A DNA stretch of 64,000 nucleotides, from NCBI RefSeq assembly GCF_000759475.1, contig NZ_CP009454.1:3472001-3536000 (forward strand). Reading direction: 5' to 3'. The notes below the pieces were generated by a model. That model was not told the origin of the DNA and ran no database searches. It saw only the letters and a list, made by a program, of their open reading frames with translations. The position numbers and the translations under genes were made by a program. Of the stretch, positions 20,675 to 30,305 are shown one piece after another. Source of the DNA: Pantoea rwandensis (GTDB lineage Bacteria > Pseudomonadota > Gammaproteobacteria > Enterobacterales > Enterobacteriaceae). Numbering within the stretch: the stretch's first letter is position 1; the number at the start of each line of letters is the position of its first letter.

Positions 20675-21967
20675 ATGTTCACCCAAGACGACCTCCACTT
20701 TGATCGCCAGCATATCTGGCATCCTTACACGTCAATGCGCGATCCCCTGCCCTGTTATCCGGTGGTCGCGGCGCACGGTTGCCAGCTTCAGTTGGCCGAT
20801 GGACGCGAACTGGTCGACGGCATGTCGTCGTGGTGGGCAGCGATTCACGGCTATAACCATCCTCGTCTCAATAAGGCGCTGACGCAGCAAATGGCGCAGA
20901 TGTCACACGTGATGTTTGGTGGTATTACCCATCCGGCAGCCGTTGAACTGAGCCGCCAGCTGGTTGCCATGACACCGGAAGCGCTGGAGTGTGTGTTCCT
21001 CGCCGATTCGGGGTCGATTGCCGTCGAAGTGTCGATGAAAATGGCGTTGCAGTACTGGCTGGGGCGCGGTGAAACGCGACAAAAATTCCTGACGTTAAAA
21101 CGTGGCTATCACGGCGATACCTTTGCCGCAATGTCGGTGTGCGATCCGGAAAATTCGATGCACAGCCTGTGGCGCGGCTATCTGCCAGAACATCTGTTTG
21201 CTGCCGCACCGCAGTGCGGTTTTGATGATGCATGGAACGAAGCGGACTTCGCCGATTTCGCCCGGTTAGCCGAGACGCACCATCGCGAGATTGCCGCCGT
21301 GATCCTTGAACCCATTGTGCAGGGAGCGGGCGGCATGCGTTTCTATCACCCGCGCTACCTGCAACAGGTACGTGAGCTGTGCGACCGTTACGGCATCCTG
21401 CTGATTGCCGATGAGATCGCCACCGGCTTTGGCCGCAGCGGCAAGCTGTTTGCCTGCGAACACGCCGGGATTACGCCAGACATTCTCTGCCTCGGTAAAG
21501 CACTCACCGGCGGTACCATGACGCTTTCCGCCACGCTGACCACGCGTGAAGTCGCCGACACCATCAGCCGCAGTGCGGCAGGCTGCTTTATGCATGGCCC
21601 GACCTTTATGGGTAATCCGCTGGCCTGTGCGGTGGCCATTGAAAGCCTGACGATGATCAACGAGGGGCTCTGGCCCGCGCAGGTGGCGGCGATTGAACAG
21701 CAATTGCGTCGTGAGTTGTTGCCGTTGCGTGAGCATCATGCGGTGGTGGATGCACGCGTGCTGGGCGCGATTGGTGTGATTGAAACGCGTTCACCGGTCA
21801 ATATGGCGGCACTGCAGCAATTCTTTGTCGAGCGTGGCGTATGGATTAGGCCGTTCGGCAAGCTGATCTATCTGATGCCACCTTATCTGATTTCTGCCAC
21901 AGAGCTGGCGCAGTTAACCCAGGCGGTGCGCGCGGCATTGGACGTTGAGGCGCATTTCCTGCCTTAA
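20675..21967 (+). CDS. bioA: adenosylmethionine-8-amino-7-oxononanoate aminotransferase
   Basis: PLP-dependent class III aminotransferase that uses SAM to make 7,8-diaminopelargonate. Conserved stretches are FDRQHIWHPYTSM, VDGMSSWWAAIHGYNHP, SHVMFGGITH, KRGYHGDTFAAMSV, the metal-free PLP site LLIADEIATGFGRSG and the lysine motif CLGKALTGG. The 430-residue product starts only a few bases after the BirA half-site, as in E. coli, with a very short leader. Transcribed divergently from bioBFCD. Confidence 0.97.
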   Translation: MFTQDDLHFDRQHIWHPYTSMRDPLPCYPVVAAHGCQLQLADGRELVDGMSSWWAAIHGYNHPRLNKALTQQMAQMSHVMFGGITHPAAVELSRQLVAMTPEALECVFLADSGSIAVEVSMKMALQYWLGRGETRQKFLTLKRGYHGDTFAAMSVCDPENSMHSLWRGYLPEHLFAAAPQCGFDDAWNEADFADFARLAETHHREIAAVILEPIVQGAGGMRFYHPRYLQQVRELCDRYGILLIADEIATGFGRSGKLFACEHAGITPDILCLGKALTGGTMTLSATLTTREVADTISRSAAGCFMHGPTFMGNPLACAVAIESLTMINEGLWPAQVAAIEQQLRRELLPLREHHAVVDARVLGAIGVIETRSPVNMAALQQFFVERGVWIRPFGKLIYLMPPYLISATELAQLTQAVRAALDVEAHFLP

Positions 21968-22036
21968 GCTAACTGGAAGTGCCGCGTGTTTTCCACCATG
22001 ATGGAGGACACACTGCACAACGGAAAAGGAGAAGTC

Positions 22037-22513
22037 ATGCGCGTAGTTAGCCAGGATTTTAACGATGGCGATAAGATGCCAGAGCGACACGTATTCAACG
22101 GCATGGGTTATCAAGGCGATAACCTATCACCGCATCTGGCGTGGGATAATGTGCCCGCGGGGACCAAAAGTTTTGTGGTGACTTGTTACGATCCTGATGC
22201 ACCGACCGGTTCTGGCTGGTGGCACTGGGTCGTGGCGAATATTCCGGCGGACGTTACCGAGTTGCCGCAAGGCTCTGGTTCAGGCGTGGTCGAACTGCCT
22301 CAAGGTGCACTTCAAACCCGTACCGATTTCGGACAAACCGGCTACGGCGGCGCAGCACCACCGCAGGGCGAATCTCATCGCTACATCTTTACCGTGCACG
22401 CGATGGGCACCGATAAGATTGATGTCGACGCCGGCGCGAGCGGCGCTATGGTAGGCTTTAATGTGCATTTCCATGCACTGGCGAGTGCATCAATCACGGT
22501 GATGTATTCTTAA
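22037..22513 (+). CDS. ybhB: Raf kinase inhibitor-like (PEBP family) protein YbhB
   Basis: Phosphatidylethanolamine-binding-protein fold, 158 residues, the same length as E. coli YbhB. The family's ligand-pocket motif is CYDPDAPTGSGWWHWV, followed by TRTDFGQTGYGGAAPP and HRYIFTVHAM. The start at 22037 is chosen over an earlier ATG because an AAAAGGAG site precedes it and it aligns with the E. coli protein. Physiological ligand unknown. Confidence 0.94.
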   Translation: MRVVSQDFNDGDKMPERHVFNGMGYQGDNLSPHLAWDNVPAGTKSFVVTCYDPDAPTGSGWWHWVVANIPADVTELPQGSGSGVVELPQGALQTRTDFGQTGYGGAAPPQGESHRYIFTVHAMGTDKIDVDAGASGAMVGFNVHFHALASASITVMYS

Positions 22514-22518
22514 CATGC

Positions 22519-22542
22519 AAACGGCGCCAAAAGGCGCCGTTT
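22519..22542. terminator. shared terminator of ybhB and pgl
   Basis: Perfect ten-base-pair stem AAACGGCGCC/GGCGCCGTTT with a four-A loop, between the convergent stops of ybhB and pgl. Its sequence symmetry lets it serve both directions, though the T-runs are short. Confidence 0.75.
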
Positions 22543-22559
22543 CTCAACCTGGATTCAGA

Positions 22560-23555
22560 TCAATCCAAGGTGTGAATCACCACCCACATCGGGCCTTGAC
22601 CCACCGCATAACGCGCCAGCGGCTGCAACAGACCGCGATCGGCAATCTTGTAGACTTCGATATGGTGCGACTTCTGCCCTGCCGCCACCAGATACTGACC
22701 GCTGTTATCGATATTGAAGCCGCGCGGCTGAGTTTCGGTCGGCTGATAACCTTCAATCGCCAGCACTGAGCCATCTTCGCTGATGCTAAATGCGGTAATG
22801 GTGCTGCTGGTGCGATCGCAGGCATAGAGGAAACGGCCGTCTGGCGTGATATGGATATCGGCCGCCCAGCGCGTATCGCTGAAATCTTTCGGCATCATAT
22901 TCAGACTCTGCACGCGCTCAACCTGACCGTGCACGTTGTTCAATGCCCACACATCTACGGTGCTGTCGAGTTCATTGACCACATAGCCATAATCGCCATT
23001 CGGATGGAAAGCCATATGACGCGGGCCTGCACCTTCAACCGTGGTGACCTGCGCTTGTTCGCGCGGTGTCAGAGTGCCATCCGCATTGAGCTGGAACAGG
23101 CAGATACGATCCTGCTTCAGTGCCGGTACAAACAGCGTTTGGTTGCCGAGATCGATATTGGCTGAGTGGCAGCCATCCATGCCGCCAATCACCTGGCTTG
23201 GGGCTTGCGGTAAACCGTCGCTGTCGATCGGGCTGATGCTGACGCACGCGTCGTTGTAGGAGCCGCAGAACAGATAGTTACCCTGGCGATCGGTCGAAAT
23301 ATGCGTTGGGCTGCCCGGCAACGGCGCTTCACCCGCCAGACTCAGGGAACCATCGGCCGCAATGCGGTACGCTAACACGCGAAAATTCGGACGAACGCCG
23401 ACATAGAGGAAATCTTTCTTCGGGCTCACCACCATCGGCTGCACCTGACCGGCCACGTCCGTGACCTGCAATAACGTCAGTGCGCCATCTTCCTGCAACT
23501 GCCATGCGTGGATCTGCTGGCTCTCTGGACTGGCGGTATACACGACTTGTTTCAT
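22560..23555 (-). CDS. pgl: 6-phosphogluconolactonase (beta-propeller type)
   Basis: Hydrolyses 6-phosphogluconolactone in the oxidative pentose phosphate pathway. The 331-residue protein has the length of E. coli Pgl (YbhE) and its repeated propeller-blade pattern, with [23 protein letters not shown] and [21 protein letters not shown]. The frame is open 24 codons further upstream, but [11 protein letters not shown] is the family start and an AAGGAAAAA tract precedes it. It is convergent with ybhB and divergent from ybhA. Confidence 0.95.
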   Translation of the reverse strand: MKQVVYTASPESQQIHAWQLQEDGALTLLQVTDVAGQVQPMVVSPKKDFLYVGVRPNFRVLAYRIAADGSLSLAGEAPLPGSPTHISTDRQGNYLFCGSYNDACVSISPIDSDGLPQAPSQVIGGMDGCHSANIDLGNQTLFVPALKQDRICLFQLNADGTLTPREQAQVTTVEGAGPRHMAFHPNGDYGYVVNELDSTVDVWALNNVHGQVERVQSLNMMPKDFSDTRWAADIHITPDGRFLYACDRTSSTITAFSISEDGSVLAIEGYQPTETQPRGFNIDNSGQYLVAAGQKSHHIEVYKIADRGLLQPLARYAVGQGPMWVVIHTLD

Positions 23556-23704
23556 GCGTTTTTCCTTATTCGCTGCCTGATGAAAGGGATAACTGTAGCG
23601 CGTTTCATTTTGCCGCGCTGAATTCATTTGTGCCCTGTTTTTTGTCTCAGGGCCGCTGCCGGGTGTAGACTTAACGCTTTGCTAACTCCCGGACGGAAAG
23701 TGTA

Positions 23705-24523
23705 ATGAGCTACCGCGTAATCGCCCTTGACCTTGACGGCACCCTGCTGACCCCCACAAAAACCATTTTGCCTGAATCGATCGAAGCTTTAGCCCGCGCA
23801 CAACAGGCGGGTGTCAAAGTGCTCATCGTTACCGGTCGCCACCACTGCGCGATTCATCCTTTTTATCAGGCGCTGCAGTTGGATACACCCGCAATCTGCT
23901 GTAATGGCACCTACTTGTACGATTATGCAGCGAAGAAGGTACTCGCTGCCGATCCGCTGGAGAAAAGCCAGGCGACCCGCGTCATTGAGATGCTCGATCA
24001 GGAGAACATTCACGGTCTGCTGTATGTCGATGATGCCATGCTGTATCAAGAGCCGACTGGCCATGTGACCCGCACCCTGAACTGGGCACAATCCCTGCCG
24101 GAAGCGCAGCGTCCCCTGTTCCTGCAGGTGCCAAGCCTGGCGCAGGCGGCGCTGGATGCGCAATCCATCTGGAAATTCGCGCTTTCCCATCCTGACACTC
24201 GTGCATTGCAGCAGTTTGCGGAACGCACCGAAGCGGAACTCGGCCTGGCGTGCGAATGGTCGTGGCACGATCAGGTTGATATCGCTCAGGCAGGCAACAG
24301 CAAAGGCAAGCGTCTGGCACAGTGGGTTGAGAGTCAGGGCTTCAGCATGCAGGATGTGCTGGCGTTCGGCGATAACTACAACGATCTCAGCATGCTGGAA
24401 CAGGTCGGTCTAGGCGTGGCGATGGGCAATGCTGACGAGGCGATTAAAGCGCGCGCCAAAAAGGTGATTGGCACCAATCTGGAGCCGGGTATTGCCGAAG
24501 TGATTTACAAAGAGGTTCTATAA
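23705..24523 (+). CDS. ybhA: HAD-superfamily phosphatase YbhA (pyridoxal phosphate phosphatase)
   Basis: Cof-type (class IIB) HAD hydrolase; in E. coli it dephosphorylates pyridoxal 5'-phosphate and some sugar phosphates. Motif I is ALDLDGTLL with the nucleophile Asp, motif II is LIVTGR, and motif IV is LAFGDNYNDLSML followed by GVAMGNADE. The 272-residue length is that of the family. Divergent from pgl. Confidence 0.94.
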   Translation: MSYRVIALDLDGTLLTPTKTILPESIEALARAQQAGVKVLIVTGRHHCAIHPFYQALQLDTPAICCNGTYLYDYAAKKVLAADPLEKSQATRVIEMLDQENIHGLLYVDDAMLYQEPTGHVTRTLNWAQSLPEAQRPLFLQVPSLAQAALDAQSIWKFALSHPDTRALQQFAERTEAELGLACEWSWHDQVDIAQAGNSKGKRLAQWVESQGFSMQDVLAFGDNYNDLSMLEQVGLGVAMGNADEAIKARAKKVIGTNLEPGIAEVIYKEVL

Positions 24524-24537
24524 CTCTCTGATTTAAC

Positions 24538-24705
24538 AGGTGTGCATAAATGCGCTAATGCCGCTAACTTAGGCCAATGAGAGCATATTTAATCCGGTAC
24601 GCCTGAATGCGACCCCTACGAAAACCGCACCAACTTTGTAGGGTAGCCATTAATGGCAACCGAAACGCACTTAAATGACCAGCAGTAGTGGATAAATGCA
24701 CACCT
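24538..24705. repeat. 168-base intergenic element with inverted ends
   Basis: The stretch begins AGGTGTGCATAAAT and ends ATAAATGCACACCT, a ten-base perfect terminal inversion. The inside holds CCCCTACG...TGTAGGG and CCATTAATGG palindromes and no open frame. It fills most of the ybhA-modC gap and looks like a small non-coding repeat of the scattered CCTAC family. Confidence 0.5.
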
Positions 24706-24743
24706 TACAAATGACTCTGGGCCGTTATTGATCATGCCCCTAA

Positions 24744-25802
24744 CTATGCCGTGATCGCCACGCTCTTAATTTGCGCATAAAGCCACTGATCGGGTCGAAT
24801 CCCCAACTCGTCTCGCGCCCACGGCGAAATCCGCGCCCACAGCTCGCTAATGCCAATGCGCAGCTTCACTTCAACCTGATCGTCAATCTCTAATAACTCG
24901 ACCACCTGAGCTGGCAGGATATTGCGCACCGAGGTGTTTTGTGGCGGCTGCAAAGCGAGTGAAACATCTCCAGAAGCGATACGAATGCGCAGTGCCGTTT
25001 TCAGCGGCTGGTTAACACGGCTTACCCAGATATGCTGATCGCCCAATGAGAGTGCCGTCATGGGATAATCGGGATGCTGCTCCAGCACCTGCACTCTCAG
25101 CACGCTGCTGCGATCGGCAATCGGCAGCCACGGGCGCATGGCTGCGCTGCTCCACACTTTCTCCAGCGAACCAAAGGCTTTGACTTTGCCGTTGTCGAGC
25201 ACCAGCACGTTGTCCGCCAGTTGCAGAATTTCATCCAGACTGTGAGAGACATAGAGAATCGGAATATCGACCTGTTTCGCCAGCTTTTGCAAATACGGCA
25301 TCAATTCGCGCTTGCGTGGTAAATCCAGCGATGCCAGCGGCTCATCCATCAACAAAATATCTGGCGCGGTGAGCAGCGCACGGCCAATCGCCACACGTTG
25401 CTTCTCACCACCTGACAGCGACGCCGGAAAGCGGCTCAGTAAAGGCTCCAGGCCAAGCAAAGTCACCAGCGCGTTAAACTGTGGCTTCATCGCCGCAGCC
25501 ATCCCGTATTGCAGGTTGCCGCGTACCCGATAGTGCGGGAAGAGACGTGCATCCTGGAACACGTAGCCAACGCGGCGTTTTTCGGGTGGCAGATTGACCT
25601 GCGTCGCCGAATCAAACAGCAGACGATCGTTGAGCTGAATCTGGCCGCTTTGCGGCTGTGTCAAACCGCCAATCGCGTTGATCAGCGATGTTTTGCCCGC
25701 ACCGGATACACCGAAAATAGCCGTAATGCCGCTGCCGGGCACCTGCACGTTGACGTCCAGTTTGTGATCGCCCAGCAGCTGGGAAATATTGAGATTAAGC
25801 AT
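24744..25802 (-). CDS. modC: molybdate ABC transporter ATP-binding protein ModC
   Basis: ATPase of the high-affinity molybdate importer. Walker A is GVSGAGKTS, the signature is LSGGEKQR, and Walker B is [14 protein letters not shown]-terminal molybdate-binding (Mop-type) domain follows, visible as [26 protein letters not shown]. The 352-residue length is standard. It overlaps modB by one base (TGATG). Last gene of modABC. Confidence 0.97.
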   Translation of the reverse strand: MLNLNISQLLGDHKLDVNVQVPGSGITAIFGVSGAGKTSLINAIGGLTQPQSGQIQLNDRLLFDSATQVNLPPEKRRVGYVFQDARLFPHYRVRGNLQYGMAAAMKPQFNALVTLLGLEPLLSRFPASLSGGEKQRVAIGRALLTAPDILLMDEPLASLDLPRKRELMPYLQKLAKQVDIPILYVSHSLDEILQLADNVLVLDNGKVKAFGSLEKVWSSAAMRPWLPIADRSSVLRVQVLEQHPDYPMTALSLGDQHIWVSRVNQPLKTALRIRIASGDVSLALQPPQNTSVRNILPAQVVELLEIDDQVEVKLRIGISELWARISPWARDELGIRPDQWLYAQIKSVAITA

Positions 25803-26494
25803 CAGGCCGCCCCTAACCGCTTGCGGCCCCAGCGTGCCAGTAGCTCAGAGGCCACCAGCGATAACAGCGCCAGCGCAATCGCCACCGCACACAAGCGGGC
25901 GGCGGTACCTTCTGCGCCGGGGGTTTCAATCAGGGTAAACATCGCCGAGGGAATGGTGCGCGTTTCGCCGGGGATATTTGAAACGAAGGTGATGGTGGCG
26001 CCAAATTCACCCAATGAGCGAGCGAAAGCGAGAACGGTGCCGACAATGATGCCCGGCAGCGTCAGCGGCAAGGTGATCGTAAAAAACACGCGCCAGCGAC
26101 CGGCCCCCAGCGTGCGCGCTGCCTGTTCCAGTTTGGTATCAACCGCTTCCAGCGCCAGACGAATGGCGCGCACCATTAGCGGGAAAGCCATCACTGCCGA
26201 AGCCAGTACCGCCCCGCGCCAGCTGAAGGCCAGGGTGAAGCCGAACCAGTCGTATAGCCACTCGCCGATAAATCCACGTCGGCCCAGTGCAATCAGCAAC
26301 AAATATCCCACCACGACCGGTGGCAACACCAGCGGCAAATGGATAAGACTGTCGAGTAAGGTTTTACCTGGAAACCGGCAACGTGCCAGAATCCAGGCCA
26401 TCATGATGCCAAACGGCAAACTCAACAGCACCGCTACGCTGGAAACTTTTAAGCTGAGAAAAACGGCCTGCCATTCGGGATCACTGAGTATCAT
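25802..26494 (-). CDS. modB: molybdate ABC transporter permease ModB
   Basis: Inner-membrane channel subunit, 230 residues with five to six helices. The EAA loop that docks onto ModC is seen as [22 protein letters not shown]... followed by TLPLTLPGI. Overlaps modA by four bases (ATGA) and modC by one. Confidence 0.97.
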   Translation of the reverse strand: MILSDPEWQAVFLSLKVSSVAVLLSLPFGIMMAWILARCRFPGKTLLDSLIHLPLVLPPVVVGYLLLIALGRRGFIGEWLYDWFGFTLAFSWRGAVLASAVMAFPLMVRAIRLALEAVDTKLEQAARTLGAGRWRVFFTITLPLTLPGIIVGTVLAFARSLGEFGATITFVSNIPGETRTIPSAMFTLIETPGAEGTAARLCAVAIALALLSLVASELLARWGRKRLGAA

Positions 26495-27264
26495 TTCTTC
26501 GGCGCAAATCCATACTGTTTAAACACAGCAGCGGCATCCGGCCCCTGCAAATATTTGTAGAAGGCTTCAACCGTTGCGTTCTGATGATCTTTTACCACCG
26601 CCATCGGATATTCCACTGGCTTGTGGCTATCATCCGGGAAACGTCCTACCACCTGCACTTTGTCACTGGCGACCGCATCAGAACCGTACACGATGCCAAA
26701 AGGTGATTCATTGCGTTCTACCAGCGCCAGTGCCGCACGAACATTATTCGCCGGAGCCAGTTGCGTCGAGATGCTGTCCCACGCGCCCAGTTTTTGCAGC
26801 GCTTCCTTCGCATAAATTCCGGCCGGAACATGATCCGGGTCGCCCACCGCCAGACGTTCGCCTTTCAACAAACTTTTCCAGTCGGTTTGGGCATTAATGG
26901 TCACCGCTTTTGCGCTGTCGCTTTTCGGTGCCACCAACACTAAATCGTTGCCCAGCAGCGTGTAGCGCGTGTTCTCCACCACACTCTTTTTATCCACTGC
27001 ATAGTCCATCCACTGCTGGTCGGCAGAGATAAACAGATCGGCCGGTGCGCCCTGCTCAATTTGACGCGCCAGCGTGGAGGAGGAAGCGAAGGACGATACC
27101 ACTTCAAGGCCGCTCTTTTTCTGATATTGCGAGGCAATATCCTGCATCGCATTGGTTAACGATGCCGCAGCAAACACAGTGATCTTCTCTGCCGCCACGG
27201 CGTGACCGGCCATGGAAACAGTCAATACGGTAACAGCGGCCCAACGGTAATTGATTTTCAGCAT
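26491..27264 (-). CDS. modA: molybdate-binding periplasmic protein ModA
   Basis: Substrate-binding protein of the molybdate importer, 257 residues. It has a Sec signal peptide ending AGHAVA before AEKITVFAAASLTNAM, which is the typical mature start and first oxyanion-binding loop. SSFASSSTLARQIEQGAPADLFISAD and FGIVYGSDA are further ligand-site stretches. Its promoter region holds a ModE operator, so expression should fall when molybdate is plentiful. Confidence 0.97.
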   Translation of the reverse strand: MLKINYRWAAVTVLTVSMAGHAVAAEKITVFAAASLTNAMQDIASQYQKKSGLEVVSSFASSSTLARQIEQGAPADLFISADQQWMDYAVDKKSVVENTRYTLLGNDLVLVAPKSDSAKAVTINAQTDWKSLLKGERLAVGDPDHVPAGIYAKEALQKLGAWDSISTQLAPANNVRAALALVERNESPFGIVYGSDAVASDKVQVVGRFPDDSHKPVEYPMAVVKDHQNATVEAFYKYLQGPDAAAVFKQYGFAPKK

Positions 27265-27280
27265 TTTTTACTCCTTGTTA

Positions 27281-27304
27281 CGTTATATATTCGATAATAC
27301 AACG
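27281..27304. promoter_or_regulatory. ModE operator of modABC
   Basis: A 24-base imperfect dyad that begins CGTTATATAT and ends AATACAACG, 17 bases before the modA start. It has the length and end halves of known ModE sites and matches the layout of the site before moaA (12070-12093). Confidence 0.82.
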
Positions 27305-27357
27305 TGGGAACAAATGCTGTCATGAACTTAATATCGGCAGGATTGAGGGGAAGTTAA

Positions 27358-27388
27358 AGAAAAAACGCCCGCTGGGTGCGGGCGCTTG
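27358..27388 (-). terminator. acrZ intrinsic terminator
   Basis: Stem AGCGCCCGC/GCGGGCGTT with a short loop and a T-run on the minus strand, directly after the acrZ stop. It separates acrZ from modABC, which lies downstream on the same strand. Confidence 0.85.
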
Positions 27389-27393
27389 TAAAA

Positions 27394-27552
27394 TCAGTGT
27401 TGCGAGCTGTTGGCAGGACGATCGTCGCGGCGGCCAAATTTGGAGATGACGTTGAACACTTCACCCAGGCCGTAAATCAGACCGAGCATAATGGCCATCA
27501 CAATTGGCACCATGATGACAGCCACAGCCAGGCTTTTAAGCAGTTCCAGCAT
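27394..27552 (-). CDS. acrZ: multidrug efflux pump-associated small protein AcrZ
   Basis: Small single-helix inner-membrane protein of 52 residues that binds AcrB and changes its substrate preference. It begins [20 protein letters not shown] and continues [12 protein letters not shown], nearly identical to E. coli AcrZ over the membrane helix including the kink-forming proline. The C-terminal tail is longer and differs ([10 protein letters not shown]). Its place between modE and modA is the E. coli arrangement. Confidence 0.95.
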   Translation of the reverse strand: MLELLKSLAVAVIMVPIVMAIMLGLIYGLGEVFNVISKFGRRDDRPANSSQH

Positions 27553-27669
27553 GGAAACCTCACGCAGAAAATAAAAAAGTGATTGTAACGGTTAGGGAAA
27601 AAAACGCACTGCCCTTTTCGTGCTTTTACTTTTGGCCTTACACTTGTCGCACTAACTTAAGGAGCTGAC

Positions 27670-28452
27670 ATGCAGGCAGAACTTTCTCTACACATTCGTC
27701 TTCAGCACAAGCTGTTTGCCGACCCACGCCGCATTGAACTGCTTAAGCGCGTTCAGGAAACCGGCTCCATCAGCCAGGGCGCTAAATTAGCGGGTATCAG
27801 TTACAAAAGCGCCTGGGACGCCATCAACGATATGAATCAGATGGCTGATCAAACCTTAGTTGACCGCGCCACCGGTGGCAAAGGCGGCGGCGGTGCGCAG
27901 TTGACCCGTTATGGTGAACGTCTGATTCAGCTGTTTCAGCTAATGGAACAGATTCAGCAGAAAGCCTTTGATGCGCTGCAAAACGACAGCCTGCCGCTGG
28001 ACAGCCTGCTGGCAGCGATTGCGCGTTTCTCGCTGCAAACCAGCGCACGAAATCAGTTGTTTGGTACGGTCATGGCGCGCGACCATCAGCAGGTGCAGCA
28101 ACACTTTGATGTGCTGCTGGCCGACGGCGTCACACGGTTGCAGGTGGCGATCACCGAACGCAGCGCTGAGCGCCTGCAGCTCGACAGCGGCAAAGAGGTA
28201 TTAGTACTGATTAAAGCGCCATGGATACAGGTGAGCCGTGATGCCCTAAACAGTGATAATCAATTGCAGGTGACGATAAGCGCGATCGAGCCGGGTGAAC
28301 AGGTGAGCGAAGTGTTGATGACATTGCCGAGTGGTGAAACCCTGTGTGCAACGGTGAACAACGCGCAGGTGCAACAGCAGAATCTGCAGCCAGGCGATAG
28401 TGTGACCGCCAGTTTTAATGCTGAACACGCCATCATCGCCACACTGCTCTGA
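27670..28452 (+). CDS. modE: molybdate-responsive transcriptional regulator ModE
   Basis: Dimeric regulator of 260 residues (E. coli 262). It has an N-terminal winged helix (RIELLKRVQETGSISQGAKL, then GISYKSAWDAINDMN) and two C-terminal molybdate-binding subdomains marked by SARNQLFGTVMARDHQQVQQH and GKEVLVLIKAPWI. A good AAGGAG site precedes the ATG. With molybdate bound it represses modABC and activates moaA in E. coli; fitting operators are present here at both genes. Divergent from acrZ. Confidence 0.97.
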   Translation: MQAELSLHIRLQHKLFADPRRIELLKRVQETGSISQGAKLAGISYKSAWDAINDMNQMADQTLVDRATGGKGGGGAQLTRYGERLIQLFQLMEQIQQKAFDALQNDSLPLDSLLAAIARFSLQTSARNQLFGTVMARDHQQVQQHFDVLLADGVTRLQVAITERSAERLQLDSGKEVLVLIKAPWIQVSRDALNSDNQLQVTISAIEPGEQVSEVLMTLPSGETLCATVNNAQVQQQNLQPGDSVTASFNAEHAIIATLL

Positions 28453-28528
28453 AATCAAGGCCATGATTTGACTTCGTCTGCGTCGCTCGCTACAACTGAG
28501 TAACACGATGCATAAAACGGAATGAATC

Positions 28529-30001
28529 ATGGCTTCATTGCAAATTTCGCAAGGCATATTTCACCTTAGCGACACCCGAGCACTGTCCCTTAACGATCTT
28601 ATCCTCAACAGCGGCGAAAGTTGGGCCTTTGTCGGCGCCAACGGCAGCGGCAAATCCTCGTTAGCGCGAGCGCTTTCCGGTGAACTCTCACCAGGTAAAG
28701 GCACGGTCACGCAGGATTTTCAGCGTCGCACACGCCTCTCACTGGAGCAGTTACAGAAGCTGGTGGCGCAGGAGTGGGAACGTAATAACACCGATCTGCT
28801 GAGTGAGGGCGAAGACGATACTGGTCGCACCGCCGCACAGATCATTCAGGATGAAGTCAAAGATGCAGCACGTTGCCAGGCACTGGCCCAGCAGTTTGGC
28901 ATCACCTATCTGCTTGATCGTCGCTTCAAATACCTCTCCACCGGCGAAACGCGCAAAACGCTGTTGTGCCAGGCGCTGATGGCGCAGCCGGATTTGTTGA
29001 TTCTTGATGAGCCTTTCGATGGACTCGATGTGGCCTCACGCGCCAGCCTGGCGGAGACGCTGAGCGATCTGCACCAGCAGGGTTTTACTGTGGTGTTGGT
29101 CCTCAACCGCTTTGACGATATTCCTGACTTTGTGCAACAAGTCGGTGTGCTTGCTGAGTGCACCCTGACGCACTTGGGCGAGCGCCAGGCGATACTGGCA
29201 GAAGCGCTGGTGGCACAACTGGCGCACAGTGAGAAACTCGATGGCATGGCGTTGCCAGAAGCGGATGCACCGGATCAGTTACCCCAACTGGCGGAAGATG
29301 CGCCGCGTGTTGTTCTGCGTAATGGCGTGGTGTCGTATAACGATAAAGCGGTGATCGAGGGGCTAAGCTGGCAGGTGAATCCCGGCGAGCACTGGCAAAT
29401 TGTGGGGCCCAACGGCGCGGGAAAATCGACCCTGTTGAGCCTGGTGACCGGCGATCATCCACAAGGCTACAGCAACGATTTAACCCTGTTTGGCATTCGT
29501 CGCGGCAGCGGTGAAACCATCTGGGACATCAAGCAGCACATCGGCTACGTCAGTAGCAGTTTGCACCTCGATTACCGTGTTAGCTGTAACGTGCGCACCG
29601 TGGTGCTTTCCGGCTTTTTCGATTCGATAGGCTTGTATCAGCCCGCATCAGACCGCCAGAAAGCGTTGGCGCGCCAGTGGCTGGCACTGCTGGGCATGGA
29701 TAATCATCTGGCTGATGCACCGTTCCACGGTTTGTCATGGGGCCAGCAGCGCCTGGTGCTGATTGCGCGTGCACTGGTCAAACACCCTTCCTTGTTGATT
29801 CTCGATGAGCCGCTGCAGGGGTTGGATCCGATCAATCGCCAGTTGGTACGCCGCTTTGTTGATGTGCTGATCGGTGAAGGACGAACGCAGTTACTGTTTG
29901 TCTCACACCATGCCGAAGATGCGCCGCAGTGCATTACTCACCGCCTGAGTTTTGTGAAACAAGATGAGGGGTACGGATTCCAGCAGGACGATTTACGCTA
30001 A
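28529..30001 (+). CDS. modF: ABC-type ATPase ModF
   Basis: Protein of 490 residues with two fused ABC ATPase domains. The Walker A motifs are GANGSGKSS and GPNGAGKST, the signatures LSTGETRKT and LSWGQQRLV, and both Walker B motifs read LLILDEP. There is no membrane part. It follows modE by 76 bases, as in E. coli, and is the same length. Its role is unclear; it is not needed for molybdate import by ModABC. Confidence 0.95.
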   Translation: MASLQISQGIFHLSDTRALSLNDLILNSGESWAFVGANGSGKSSLARALSGELSPGKGTVTQDFQRRTRLSLEQLQKLVAQEWERNNTDLLSEGEDDTGRTAAQIIQDEVKDAARCQALAQQFGITYLLDRRFKYLSTGETRKTLLCQALMAQPDLLILDEPFDGLDVASRASLAETLSDLHQQGFTVVLVLNRFDDIPDFVQQVGVLAECTLTHLGERQAILAEALVAQLAHSEKLDGMALPEADAPDQLPQLAEDAPRVVLRNGVVSYNDKAVIEGLSWQVNPGEHWQIVGPNGAGKSTLLSLVTGDHPQGYSNDLTLFGIRRGSGETIWDIKQHIGYVSSSLHLDYRVSCNVRTVVLSGFFDSIGLYQPASDRQKALARQWLALLGMDNHLADAPFHGLSWGQQRLVLIARALVKHPSLLILDEPLQGLDPINRQLVRRFVDVLIGEGRTQLLFVSHHAEDAPQCITHRLSFVKQDEGYGFQQDDLR

Positions 30002-30121
30002 TCTCGTCGTCATCCACCCCGCCCCTGCATCGTAGGGGCATATTCATGCTTCTATCCGGTCGTCAGCTAAACCCTTCAGCATTGTCGTGTGCGCATTGAT
30101 ATGCACTTCATTGAACAGTCT

Positions 30122-30137
30122 ATGTAACCGCTACCAT
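30122..30137. promoter_or_regulatory. upstream GalR/GalS-type operator
   Basis: ATGTAACCGCTACCAT resembles the gal operator consensus GTGTAANCGNTTNCAC, with the central CG and both flanks in place. It is 78 bases from the second site. Confidence 0.6.
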
Positions 30138-30199
30138 TTACCCGCCTGGTATTTCAGCAAATACGCGCTATAACCCCACAAAATGAGAATCGTCACCTT

Positions 30200-30215
30200 G
30201 TGTAAACGATACCAT
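30200..30215. promoter_or_regulatory. promoter-proximal GalR/GalS operator
   Basis: GTGTAAACGATACCAT, preceded by TT, is almost identical to the external operator of the E. coli gal operon (GTGTAAACGATTCCAC). It lies about 90 bases before galT. Confidence 0.82.
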
Positions 30216-30305
30216 TTATCCAGACTGGATCACGCTTTGGGGCCCGCCTTTGTGCTACCTTGATCGCAGTGATTTTGATCCGTTTGCCGTTTACCAGGAC
30301 TCGTT

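Larger units (their letters stand above)
30002..30305. other. modF-galT gap; no galE present
   Basis: About 300 bases. A hairpin GCCCCT/AGGGGC at 30021-30039 follows modF and may end its transcript. Two GalR/GalS-type operators lie at 30122 and 30200 ahead of galT. In E. coli galE is at this position; no trace of its coding sequence is seen on either strand. Confidence 0.75.
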
